Below are positions 31,351 through 43,460 of a stretch of 64,000 nucleotides of DNA, piece after piece. Under the pieces are notes generated by a model. It did no database searches. It was not told the origin of the DNA and saw only the letters and a list, made by a program, of their open reading frames with translations. Position numbers and translations under genes: made by a program. This DNA is from Cardinalis cardinalis (Eukaryota; Chordata; Aves; Passeriformes; Cardinalidae): assembly GCA_014549065.1 (NCBI GenBank), contig JACDOX010000021.1, forward strand, positions 2,652,018 through 2,716,017, in the 5' to 3' direction. Numbering within the stretch: position 1 is the stretch's first letter; every line of letters starts with the position of its first letter.

Positions 31351-34015
31351 GATCATGTCTAGACAAAATTACAGTAACACAGATATTTCCTTCTGATGCT
31401 CATGCATGAATTTTTAGTATAATTTCATCATTGGCTCTTTGAAAAGCAAGCTTGTGCTTTTCATCATCCCCAGACAAACTCTTTGAGTGTCTATGAGGAA
31501 GTCTAATAATTTCAGCAGCATTGACCTTGGGAGTCTGTGTACTCCAAGATTACACATTAGAGATCCCGAAGAGATTATTTACCCATTTGTGTACTATTAT
31601 TTCATTTTTAAAGTTATGTTCATGAAAAGATTTTCAATTCCTTTGTTTGGGAAAACAATTTTGGAAATATGGACTAAGAGTCTCATGGTCTAGATTGGTC
31701 TTCCTGAATCTACTGATTTCTTTAAAGAGCTATTCACTGACTGTGAACTGCCTTTTGGGATTCTTAGCAGTACAGCCTACCATATTGTTTGTTCTTTCTT
31801 TTCTAAGANAATTTTTAAAGATCACTACTTTTCCAATGAGTCCAAAATACCCCAATTTTTACTTAGTTCCAGTTTGATTCATGACAGCACTCCACATAAA
31901 ATCAAAACCATGAACAAGCAGCAGCTCAATCGAACTTAATCTTTAAGTAAGTAATNGGGGTTCTGCCTGAGAAGGTTATTCATTAATAAGGAAGGATTTT
32001 TCCTTCTAAAAGCCTTGCTGCTACATACAACAGCTTTCCCTGGCCTCACCATGCTCTATGGTTCTGCTGCAGATTTCAATCCAGTTTGCCATGTCTTAAA
32101 TTCTTGAATGTTTCTCACAGTTCACCTTGAATATTGAACTTGAGAAAGAACTTGAATATTAGAATCCTTTCCCAACAGAATCAGAGCATGATCTTCCTTC
32201 TGNAGCCTGGTGACCCAGCTGGACAGGACCGCTCACTGGCTCCTGATGCTCCGCTCACTGCACAAGGGATCAGCCTGTCTTCCTTACAAGTCCAGGTACC
32301 TTGTAGTTTAGCACAGTTTTAAAAAGCTATTTGGAGTCCTGCTGTCACTGCTATGAACACATAAAAACAATTATCTAGATATAACAAGAAATAACACCAT
32401 AAAATGTATGTCGAGAGCAAACCAGGTTCCTTGTCCAAGTGTGCAATTTGTTTTTCAGCTGCTTCAAAAACATAACAGCAGAGCCCAACTTTGAAGTCTT
32501 ACCTGTGAACAAACAGCAACAGAAATCTGATGTGAGGGAAAGCTGCAGCATGTTTGTGCAACCATGGCAGAGCAAGGTTAAGACAAGTATTGAGGTAAAA
32601 TATGTGTTGGCAATGCCAAGCCAGGTTATGGGTTAAAAAGGGTCATTGATTTTGCAACAAAAGTACTCTTTGGGTGTAGGTCACATGTTAGCTTTAACCC
32701 ATCAGTCACTTGATTCAGTATTGTGGGTTTCCTCCCAACAGAAGTGAACCTTTAAACTGAAAATATGAGTAACAGTTACAGTTATAAAAAACTGGACTTT
32801 CTATCAGTAAGCAAGAATTAGAATTCTTGTGCATTTTTTAGTAAATTAATATGTTATAATATTTTTCCTTATTGCCAAGCTCCACCCAGGATTGTNCCTA
32901 GTAAGCTACATGACAAGATGCAAAGGTTTGGAACAGGCCACTTCAGTGTGCACATGAACCACAGCCACTGCAGAGTTTTTGCTTCAACAACTTAGCTGTT
33001 GCTAGATCCTGCTGAGGCCATATCCTAGGGATGACTAAAGGATACCTACTCCATTTTCTGTTTTCCTTTTTAAACAAAAATCAGCACAAATCATCACAAA
33101 TGCCTTTTGAGACAAGAGGGCAAACACCAAGGATTTTGAACTTTTTGTTCCTAATCCTAATTAGAAAAACTCGCTGGTAATGTTTTCATCATTGTTTATA
33201 CCATCCTGAATTTAATAGGTTCCACTTAACTGGCATTAACAAAGAACCAGATAAAGAAATCTTCAAATTGGCAATTTAATGGGTTCTTTCCCCACCACTT
33301 CTTAAACTGAGCTGAAAGATTGCATTTTGTTTGAAATGTGAGAAGAGATGCAGAGGACATTATGTAACTGATGCCAGTACAAAATGCCCATTGGTTTCAA
33401 TAGGCCCAGGATTCATATGTGGTCTGATTTTTTTTGTAAGTATTTAATTATTCATCATAAATCATAGGCTTGCAAACCCAAGGCCCTGCTGTTTTCAGTG
33501 TTGTACAAATGCAAAAGATCTGTTCACTTTTTGTCTCTCTCCAGAGCTGCACTTCATAATTANATGTAAGATACAAATCTACTTAAAAGAGAACTCATTT
33601 TGTGTGACTCAGTTGTAAGAGACAGATGGGGCCATGTTTACAGCCAGGTAAATTCTTTGTTGTTAGGAAATTTACAGTATAGCTAACAACATTCACAAAT
33701 GCATTCAAGGTAAAAGAAGGGCTCCACCTCCAGTTGTTTTGCAGTCTGTGTGTAACAAATANAATGCTGTTCTTCTTGTGCCTTGGTGCAGATCTGCCCA
33801 GAGCATTGCAGTGCCAAACATGGATGGCTGAGCTGCCTCAGGTGCCAAAAGGAAAAAGGCCACNATGGCTCAGTGCTGCCCTAAGGTGGAGAAGCAGGCT
33901 GAAAGTAAATCATTTGTATGCTTTGTGTGGCAGGAGTATCCAGGGAGACGTCAGTGCTACACAGCACATGCAACCATTTTGTCCATATTCTCTCTTGTAA
34001 AAAAGAAATTTGAAT
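31351..34015. other. Intergenic, no gene seen
   Basis: AT-rich sequence with only short open frames. I find no coding exon or clear repeat. Confidence 0.5.
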
Positions 34016-34019
34016 CAAA

Positions 34020-34112
34020 CTTCAGGGCTGTCCTGTGCACGGCCAGGATCTGGACTTGGTGACATTTGTGTGTCACTTCCAAATCAGGGTATTCTATGTG
34101 ATGCTCCACAGA
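34020..34112 (+). mobile_element. CR1 LINE 3' terminus (plus)
   Basis: Reads CTTCAGGGCTGTCCTGTGCA, CGGCCAGGATCTGGACTTGG, then ACTTCCAAATCAGGGTATTC and TATGTG. This is the last part of CR1 in sense orientation, similar to the end of the copy at 29665-30050. Confidence 0.75.
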
Positions 34113-35410
34113 AAGCCTGTTCTAAGGGGTAAATTGGAAATGTAAAATATATCAAAAGCTCTCATTGTCTAGAAAATTGTTCCAATNAATTAACAAGAGA
34201 CATAAACCCAAACTCAGCCTTTGAGCTGCCAAATGCTGTGACATGGGTGTTTCCTTGCAGAGCTGAGTCTTAGGGCACTTGGAGAACAGTCAGGAAAACC
34301 CATCAGAGAGTATTTGATTTAATCCTTACTAATGAATCGACAGGGGTTTCACTAGAAGGCTGTATGTGGAATTGTTTTATTCCCAGCTTCACTATCCATA
34401 CTTTCTGTCCAGCAACATCCACNTTTTGAGGTCTTATGATTAAATCTGACCTGCCAATTCTGTGGAAATTTCCTACTCCTGTTGCTGCTCAGCCTCTCTG
34501 ATGCTGTGCCTGTCACAGCAGCCACTTGGTGCACTTAGAGAGAGAATACTCCTCATCTTGACAGNGTATATGGACAGCCCTACACCAACATGTTATTATG
34601 TTGAAACTTGTCCTCTTTTAACCTTACTGTTGCTATTTCAAGAGCAATTTTCATTTATACAAATTAGACCTAGTGAAGCACNCAAATATCAACCAAATGT
34701 GAACTCATGGAAATTTCTCCTTGCTGAACAGCAGCATTTGAGCAATTCAGAAGATTTATATTTCCTGTTCATAAATAAAAAATATCTAATTTTATATTTT
34801 TGCCTGGTGTCTTTATTGTAATTCTGTGTTCTTCACTTTCATTCAAAATGTTTATCCTTATAAGACAGCTTGAAGTGGACTTTAACTATAATATATACCA
34901 AATACCTGGTAAGAGAAGACTGTCTCAGACCGGATTGAGACAATGTCACTAACTTTATTTGCTTCCAGTGTTTTCTGACATTTTTGAAATATTCTAATGG
35001 TAANAAAGGGTAATAATTTAGACAGGAACCCGCTGCCTCTGCCCCTTGGCTGTCACAGACATTTTGGCATCAGCAGATTTCTCTTTAGCAAGAGAAGAGA
35101 ATGAAATGAGATCTGTTTGCTGGTNGGATTAGAATTCATAGATCAAAGCCATTCAGGGGATCTTGATGCTATAAAGCCACAAGAGGTTCAGAGTTGTATA
35201 AGGTAAAAAAAAGGTCTTCCCCAGGCAGTTGTTTCCTGAAACTAATATGTAGTCTTTGCATTACTCCTTGGAAAAAGGANTGGGTATTTTTTCTGTTTCC
35301 TTGATGTTTGTACTTGCTATTTGTGCCATTTACTCTGTGTAAGAAGAAGGAAATTCAAAACATGTAATGTGATGGAAATGCCCCAAGGAAAGTAGCAGAC
35401 ATGGATGTAG
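34113..35410. other. Intergenic, no gene seen
   Basis: AT-rich. The open frame at 34462-34821 has no recognisable domain and several ambiguous codons. No feature is called. Confidence 0.5.
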
Positions 35411-35411
35411 A

Positions 35412-35640
35412 TCTGAGTCACAGAATAGGTAAGGTTGGAAGGGATCACTAGTCCAACCTCCCTGCTCAAGAAGGGGGAATTTTGCTCAGAATTGTGTCCA
35501 AACATCTTTTTAACTTCTCCAGGGAAGGAGACTCCACAATCACTCCGGACAGCCTGTTCCCATGCTCACCTGCCCTTACAGTAATGTTCTTCCTCATTTT
35601 CTGATATTCAGAGACTCATTCTACCTGTTCACCACAGGTA
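35412..35640 (-). mobile_element. CR1 LINE 3' fragment (minus)
   Basis: Antisense CR1 3' end: AGTCACAGAATAGGTAAGGT, TGGAAGGGATCACTAGTCCA and ACCTCCCTGCTCAAG, then CTTCTCCAGGGAAGGAGACT and ACAGCCTGTTCCCATGCTCA. It is longer than most copies here and moderately diverged. Confidence 0.85.
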
Positions 35641-38600
35641 TCTGTTACCCCTCTATTAACTACCAAAAATATGGCTTATTTTAATTTTCTGGATTACTTC
35701 ATTTGTTTGGTAGCATTTGTCAGGGACAGTGATAGATTTTCTTTAAATTGAAAATTTCTGAAAATATGTTCATTTGGACTAAACTTTCATTGAGAACCAG
35801 GAGAAAATTAGGAAGGTAACTCTCTTTGCCTTGCTTGCAGAGGACAGACCACAACACAGTCACTGGAGTGCTCTTTAGGATATCAGAAACCTCTGAAGTG
35901 GTTTCTTGTTAGTATAAGAAGGGCAGGAGATAAGAAGATATATTAATGGAGAGAATTTCATTCCAGGGAGAAATTGTGTGGCCAAGGCTTGTACAAAGCT
36001 CTAATCTCTTAACCTGGGCTTTCTTCCAAAAACATTGCAGTAAAACATTCTTGACATTATCATTCTGACTAATAGACTCAGCAGCTGAAATAGAGGATGA
36101 AAAATTTTGTTATTAATGCAGATAAACTTTTACACTTGATCCTNTTTGTTCAGTGTCAGGCAAGCACCTATGAGCCCTTTGCTGACTGCAGCATCTCTGA
36201 AAGTGTATTTTTAATGTAGCTAGAGTAAAGGGCTGTGTTCTTTTTTTTTCTTAAGTAATTTATTTGGTAGTTTATTGCCACAAATCTTCAGGAGTACACT
36301 TGAACANTGAGACCTATTAAAAGCTGAACAAGTAGCAATGTGAGTTGTTTCCCTCCTATTTACAGTGTAGTTTCTGCCCTAGAAACTCTATAAGGAGTTA
36401 CTCTACAACTAAGAAGCATTTAATTTTACATATANGTTATTTTAAGGTGGGCTGTGAGAATTCACACCACATTATTTTCTTCACACAGTGTTAAATGATC
36501 ACATTTCTGAATAAAAAAGATTGTGATCTGAGTCAATGACAGCTCTTCACCAAAAGTCCATGGGTCTGCATGCAGTAAAAAGTGATAGAAATGGCAACTC
36601 CATTCTCCAGNGCTGCTCCTTGTGCTGTGGCTTGTTCCATTAGCTGGGAGCTGAATATGCTAGGAAAACTTTATTTGCATTCCCTTGCCCTGAAGCTGGA
36701 TTTGGGGAAAAAGAAGAGCTGCTCTTAGGAAGGATATTCCTACCTGAGCTTGAATATAGAGCCAGGCAAAGCATCTCACANACTACTGCTGTCCTGGTCC
36801 CTGAGCAGTCTAGTGTTGCCACCCGGTTTGCAGTAATATCTGCTTACATTTGTACTTTCCCCTGCTCCCCTAGTTCTCCTTCAGACCCAAGCCCCATGAA
36901 AGTCCCATTCAGTGATACTGCCTCAGTCACAGTGAAACAGTACTCCTACAACAGGAAAAAATTATTAACAATTGCATCATGACAAACACAGTACCTGAAT
37001 TGTCAGGAGTTGGCATAAATCAGAAAAAAAAAATATTTTTCCCCTTGGAAGAAGCCTCAGTGGAATAGAACAAGATATGGACAAAGAAAGTAGGTGTTAA
37101 CAAAGAAAGGAGTATATCTTGCAGAGGAAGAATTTGCTGAGAGAATAAAAATAATAAAGAGGGCTTGGTTCTCAGCCAGACAAAAGTTCAGCAGAGAATT
37201 AAGCTGTGCTTACAGCAACCTGATAAAGGAGTGGGGCCTGGCTTTTCTGGGCTTCCAAAAAGAAATCAGATGTGAAGGGGGAACAGAAAGATCATTGCAT
37301 TTTGGAAAGGGGACCATTTCTAAATGATCTTTACTTTCTTGTTCCTACCCTAGAATAAAAAAACATAGAGTATTAAAAACTCCATCCAAAGACTGTCTGT
37401 TCACCTGCTTGTTTATATCAGTCATCTCTGAACCCAAGACCATCAGTAAATGAGAGGANTCAAATTTTAAAGAGGACTGTGTTAGTTTGAGGGCTTGTTA
37501 CTAGACCTTGGGATGGGTAATTGGCTCAAGGACTCTTGTGTCTCTGGTGGAAACTGGAGACAAATTATTATTTGGTAAAACGAGNGCTCGCAGCCTGGGA
37601 GTTGCGATATAAAAATGTATAAAATGTATATATANATACATACAATANATGCATACATCTAAAATNCAAGACAATGCATATCTACAATATACATATATAA
37701 TGTCATATATAAGTGAATTATATATTTTAATATTGATTGGCCTTGCAACACATGATTACATTTATACATTAAAATATGTGATTTTTTTGTAATATACAAA
37801 ATATAAGGATGTGTTAAGCCATAGAAAATTATAAGTCTAGAGAATCTGACATGCTAAAATGCTGTACCCAACTTTCAGAACTTGCAGGCTATTCCACAAG
37901 TGACCTTTTCAGACCTTAATTGATAAAAACACAGTGAGTATGAATTAGATACATTATTTATCAGTAATTTGCAAAATCTAGAGGGGAAGTTTGTTTTTTG
38001 TTATTTAGTATGACCTTGATGATAACTCTGGCATCTATGAAGTTCCAGTCCCAAAGCACTCCCAGACAAAGTCCTGGTATCTTCCACCAAAGCTGAAGGA
38101 CTGTGCTTAGTTTTAATCTGGAAATAGGAGAAGAAGTTTGGTTGCAACATCTGCATTTGTGATCTCATGGAAAAGTACAAACGAGGAATCATTTCTTANG
38201 AGGTAAAAACTCCTGTGTAATTTGAGTGTATAGTTGTTGATGTCAAAGGGAAGAATTTCATATAAAAGAAAGTCATGACACTGCAAGCAAAGTTTATGGT
38301 TTTATTGTCTATAAAATGGAGCTGAAGTATAAAAACAATGCAGTAACTCTTTTTGTATGTATTTCAATGTATAAATGTTGTCATTTCCTACTTTTCTCTC
38401 CTTGAGGTCTATTACATGACTGTTCTATTGGGCAATTCATAATATTAATTATGTTTTATGTTCTGGCAATATCTGTTGATCTCACAACAAGCAACAATCA
38501 GTCATACACCTTGTATCTTAACCTATAATCTAGAATATTTCATCTACTAATGCCTGTGTTTGGAAAACTGCTACCAGAAGTACAATGGATAATATAGAAT

Positions 38601-38739
38601 TCCAGCTTTATACAAATCAGGTCTGTGTTATACTTGTNGTGCAACAAGAGCAAGCAGGCCTTGACTCAAAATGGGTTGTGTTTTGCTTCCATGGTGACTA
38701 TAATTCTGAAATATATAATTCTGATACATTTGATGATCA
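35641..38739. other. Intergenic, no gene seen; AT-rich ATACAT-like patch
   Basis: AT-rich throughout. From about 37605 to 37800 the sequence is a degenerate A/T low-complexity patch with TATATA and ATACAT words and four ambiguous bases (37585-37666). No gene or transposon is recognised. Confidence 0.5.
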
Positions 38740-39175
38740 AAGGGCTGAAAAATCTGCCCTGTGAGGATAGACTGAAGCAGTTAGGTCCTTTCTCTCAGGA
38801 AAAGAGAAGATTCAGGGAAGAGCTTCACCCCAGAATTTCAGGTTTTGAAGCATGGCTACAAAGAGGGCAGAGGCTCTCCCTTCTCAAGAAGTCACAAAGG
38901 GAAGGGGCAAGGGATGCCAGTTATTCCAGGGGAGGTTTCCATATAAGAAAGAAATCTCTCATAGTGAGTACAATCAATTATGGGAGCAACCTCCCCATGC
39001 GGTAGAGTTCCCATCATTGGAAGTTCTCAAGGTGCAAATGAACAGGATGCTAGACAGTCCCACCTGGGCTCCCTTTCTCATGAAAGGCTGAATCAGACAA
39101 TTTGCTGATGTCCCTTCCAACCTGTGATTGGCTGTTCTGTGATTCTCCAAAAATTTTGGAGGCTGTTCTGTGATT
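38740..39175 (+). mobile_element. Old CR1-like LINE 3' end (plus)
   Basis: Sense CR1-like order: a GATAGACTGAAGCAGTTAGG block, CCAGGGGAGGTTTCCATATA, TGGGAGCAACCTCCCCATGC, TTGGAAGTTCTCAAGGTGCA, then GATGTCCCTTCCAACCTGTG and a CTGTTCTGTGATTCT tail. It is diverged, so the subfamily is uncertain. The tail is duplicated, as listed separately. Confidence 0.7.
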
Positions 39176-39189
39176 CTCCAAAAATTTTG
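39130..39189. repeat. 31-bp tandem duplication at a CR1 tail
   Basis: GGCTGTTCTGTGATTCTCCA plus AAAATTTTG occurs twice with a 31-bp period (39130 and 39161) and no mismatch over 29 bp. It covers the short-repeat tail of the CR1 copy and the bases just after it. Confidence 0.9.
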
Positions 39190-41566
39190 TAAAAAACCCT
39201 CCTGGTGTTCAAGAATTTAATTCTGGATGTGTTTGAAAATTCCTGGGCAATATGGGTAAATGATACATATCTAATTTTTATTTCCAAAATTGTCATTCAC
39301 AAAAATGTAACAGGCTAAACAATCAGGGATTCATAAAGCCAAAGGGCCCTGTGAATAAGGACGAATTAAGATGACTAATACAAGGTCAGCAATGGTGGGA
39401 GACTGAATATCTGTACTGTAGAATTGAAGCAGTAGATGATTTTACAGGTAATGCCTAAAGCATAGTACATATAGAAAAAGATCACCCAGGAGTGTAANTG
39501 CTGCATTCAACATTAACTTCTGAGTCTGAGTAATTGAGTATTTTACCATGCAATTAAAAGGTAGAGGTGAGGGAGAGCATGGACACTCCTTCTTCTTCNA
39601 CATCAATGCCTCTTCTGTATGGGCAGTTTCTTCCAAATCCATACTTCTATCTNNCAGTGAAGGGTAAAGGGAGAGACTGGTTTCCTTGGGCCCTTGTCCT
39701 CCTGTGCATTTTGGACATCAAAGTGAGAGAGTGCACTNCTAACACTGTCAGCTCTGAGTTCACCAGGTGAGCAGCCCAGCCAGCCCACAGNCACAGCGCC
39801 TGGGTTTTGGGGAACCGCAGGTTTTTCCAGCCTGATAATCACGTTAACTTCTGCCTATGTTTTCTTAGACANGTCTAAGATTAAGAACAGCGTAAGAACT
39901 GTTCAATTTCTAATAAACATGTTTTCTTATGTCTTTACAAATGCTGAGTCTGACTAACNAGTCTGAGTTCTAGAAGGAAGTCAATGCCATGACAGATGTG
40001 CTTACAAAGTGCCCTAATATCCAGTGAGTCACATCTACAGATAATCAAGGGAAGTTATCACTTCTCAATCATGGTTGTTAAACACAAAAAATAGGTCACT
40101 TGGCCTCTATGGATGAGAAGTGAATTTGAAGAATGAAGAAGCTCCATATGTAAGCAAGATACTGAAGTAAGTGGAAGGATGACTGTGAGTTACTCATAGA
40201 GAGAAGCAGCCTACACGGGCTGAAAACAGAGGTGTGTGAAGTCTAGACATTGTTTCCTGGCAAAATCTTCAACAGTTTTCCTACTCTGCCCTTAAGGGAA
40301 AAATCAGGTACTCTGCATGCTGTGTGAGAAGGGACAGCACCCTGCAGAGCTCTTCCTGGAGAGAAAACAGATCTTCATGAAATAGAGACACCCTTTTCTG
40401 AGAGGAAAACAAAGGGGAAAAAAATAGCATGTGGGCACTGACAGCACCAGAGAAAATTAATGTGTGTTCACAAGAGGCTGAGGAAGGATGCCAAGGACTT
40501 CTCTAGAAGTGCTGGTTTGTGGAGACACCAATACTCNGAGCCTTCCAGTGACCCTCCCAAGATATGTTCTGACAAACCAGAAGAAATCCAATATACACAA
40601 ACCAGAGGAGCAGGATTTGAAATGAGCCCAAATGTGGACTCAGGATCTGTTGTTTATTTTTTCACATTTTAAGAGTTCATGGCATGCTGTTATAGTTCCA
40701 CACGACACTCTTCTCAAGAGAGAGGTGTTGGGATGGTCTTTAATGAACAGTAGGCATTTGTTCTGGCTTATACTTCAAATTTGAACAAAAGCCTATTTCT
40801 TAATCTGAGGGTCATATTTCCACCTTTGGCCTTGACTTTGATTTTTTTCTTCACATACTGTATCTTACTGGTTTTTTTTTTTTTAGAGAGAGAAACTCTG
40901 ATTTTGAGTTTGAACTTAAATTTCTTTTTTATGTGCCCAAAAGACACACATTGACGCTAATAAGACAGGAGAGGCCAATAAATGATCATAGCCTTTAAAC
41001 CTCTGTCCAGTTAGTCTTTGTGCAGTATGTCATGATAGTGAATATCAGAATTGTGGACTTTACAATTGCTATGTCTCAGTTTCCTCATCTCTAAATAAAG
41101 TTTGTTGATAAGGGTAAAATTATCCATGTACTTAAATTTTATGTAAATCAAGCATCTAATATAAGTATAATTTCTCAACCTGAAGACTTCCTGAATTTAA
41201 AAGGTACTTGAGGGTCCCCTATAGGTTCATTTCTATCAGAGGGAGAAGTCTNCCTTCAATTCTACATTGTTATACACAAAATCAAAATATTGCTGCTGGC
41301 AAGCTTGCTGGCTGAGCAGCACAGTGCTGGATGGTAGCTGAGACACCAGGGACCTCAGCTGCTCTGCACTACAGAGTAGAAATGAACATTTGCAAATTCC
41401 AGAGCAGTTTGGGAATGGCAATAGAAGGAACTGAACTTTTGAAGGCAGGAAATCTACATGTGAGTAAAGAGAGAAGGAAGGGGGAGAGATTAAAGAGCCA
41501 CAAGAGTCCTCATGAGCAGAGGGCAATGGGCAGCCNAGAGGGCCATCATGCCAGCTTCTTGCTTAT
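39190..41566. other. Intergenic, no gene seen
   Basis: AT-rich, with a cluster of ambiguous bases at 39599-39959. Short open frames on both strands near 39442-39842 overlap and match nothing. No feature is called. Confidence 0.5.
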
Positions 41567-41625
41567 CACAGAATCAGATAGGTTGGAAAAGACCCTTAAG
41601 ACCATTGGGGGCAAGGACAGCTGGC
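41567..41625 (-). mobile_element. CR1 LINE 3' terminus remnant (minus)
   Basis: ATCACAGAATCAGATAGGTT, then GGAAAAGACCCTTAAGACCA: the last 50-60 bp of CR1 in antisense. Confidence 0.75.
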
Positions 41626-41643
41626 TAATACTATGTTAGAAAG

Positions 41644-41705
41644 ATCAGGAGCTCAGTGGATAGAGTTCTTCCTAAGCATGTGTGATGTACTGGTGCCCAG
41701 CTCCA
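41644..41705 (+). other. tRNA-like segment (A-box and weak B-box), possible SINE or tRNA relic
   Basis: GAGCTCAGTGGATAGAG matches the D-arm/A-box region of many tRNAs. It is followed by an anticodon-arm-like CTTCCTAAGC and, at tRNA spacing, by CTGGTGCCCAGCTCC, a poor B-box. No 7-bp acceptor stem is evident, so it is not a functional tRNA. It may be chance or a decayed tRNA-derived element. Its orientation is opposite to the adjoining CR1 tail. Confidence 0.3.
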
Positions 41706-43094
41706 TGGAAGGATGGAAGTGAATGCATGAAAGCAGTATTAAATATAGCTGGAGCAGACAGAGAAGACTAAAAACACAAATGGCAGGAAAGAAAAGATAA
41801 TGATAAATAACTCTCCAATTCAGTAAGCTAAATAATCCTGAGAGAGTAAACTATAAATAGGCCAGTATTATGGTAGAAAAGATCTTTACTTTCTTTTTGT
41901 GAGCTGCTCCAGCTTTCCATCTATATAGTCAAAATATCTTTTAATATGAAAAGTGTTAATAATTGTTATCTAACTCTAACATTCAGACTATTTCTAAACC
42001 TTTATCACAGGCTACGTTTACAGACTGTACTAATAACTGGTTTTATCTGCAGTGCAGCGAAGTTACAAAATGGAACAGAAACAAAACATTACTTAAGGTC
42101 ATGGAAACCACGTTGTGCTTAAAATTTATCAAAGACATGTCAAACAGTCAAACATATAGGAAGAGGTAACTGTAATCTTCAGTCCCCTTTTGCCCAAACC
42201 TAATTGAGCTGGAGTTTGTTGACAGAGAATTATGTTTTTGTGGTCTGTCTAATGAATACATGAACANATAGTTCTGTATTTTAGATTACTAAATGATGTG
42301 GAAAGTAATTTAAGTATCGACTTGGAATATGNATCCTGATCCTTCATCTCCTACATTTTAAAGAGCTTTGTAATTTGCATATATGATTGAATCAATTACT
42401 TCTAGAATAATTTTGTGAGTTGCCTAGAACTAACTCCTCAAACTACAGACATGATGATGGCTATGGTGGCTAAAAAAAAGGCTCTAAAACTTTCACTTTG
42501 CCTTGGCAAACTTCAAGATTAAAAGAAAATATCAGCGGAAGACTGTTTGTTTTAGGCATATCATGTATGACAGAAAAAAAAACCACAAAAAAGTACAATG
42601 GGCAGAATATGTTTGAAGAATGAAANCTTGGAATTGACAACAAATTAAGCATTTCTTGCAAATCCATAAAGTTCCTATGACAGTGAGCTTTACCCAGAAA
42701 TCAAACAGCTCAAAGTCCAGCGGGGAATGACAATCAGCCTGAAATATTCTGTGGCTGTTAATGTGCCACAATAACAACCACAATATTCCTAAACACTGGA
42801 TTTGATTTCTACACTTAATCAGAAATAGTCATGATTTGCACATGTGCTATCCTCATGCTGACCACTGACTAGGGATTTGGACTGGAACTACAGACAGGAG
42901 GCAATTGTCAGTATGNCAATGTTTTCATTGGTTTTATTAGCCTGACTGCTTTTTTGGTCTTTATATACAGGAAAAGATCTAAAAAAAAAGTGAAGTGCAC
43001 CTATTAGAGAGCACTTTTGGTAGTATAATTTATTTCCTTAAGGGAATTTGTATAATTTATGTTGTCAAAGGCTATGTCTATTAAAATTATTTTG
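41706..43094. other. Intergenic, no gene seen
   Basis: AT-rich sequence with no recognisable repeat or coding exon. The open frames here are short and A/T-biased. Confidence 0.5.
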
Positions 43095-43460
43095 TCATAC
43101 AATCACGAAATAATTTAGATTGGAAGGGACCTCTGGGCTTCACCTAGACCAGATTTCTGGAGTAGCAGTGTGNAAGTGAGTTCAATGCTAAGTTGCTCTT
43201 GGTGCCTCTTTAAATGATCTTTTTGAATATACAACCAGAATTTCCCTTTCTGCTTCAAAGAAGAGCTTGCTCATGTCCTTTCTCACCTCCCCCTACCTCA
43301 TGAAGNGGAAGACAGTAATTAAATTCACTCCTAAACTTCTGTTTCTCCAGACTGAACTCCTTCAGACTCTGCCTCTATGTTGGATGTTCCAACACCCCGA
43401 GCAGCTCCTGAGCTTCCATCCATCTGCACATCCCTCTCTCATCCCAAAGGACCCAGAGCT
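43095..43460 (-). mobile_element. Old CR1 LINE fragment (minus)
   Basis: The end is clear: ACAATCACGAAATAATTTAG, then ATTGGAAGGGACCTCTGGGC and TTCACCTAGACCAG at 43098-43155. Further along, TTCTGTTTCTCCAGACTGAA (43337-43356) sits where antisense CR1 has its CTTCTCCAGGCTGAAC word. The part between is highly diverged, so the outer limit is approximate. Confidence 0.6.

Noticed and set aside
37605..37800. A/T-rich TATATA-containing patch as a possible promoter or origin
   Set aside because: It is degenerate low-complexity sequence with no associated gene or motif order.
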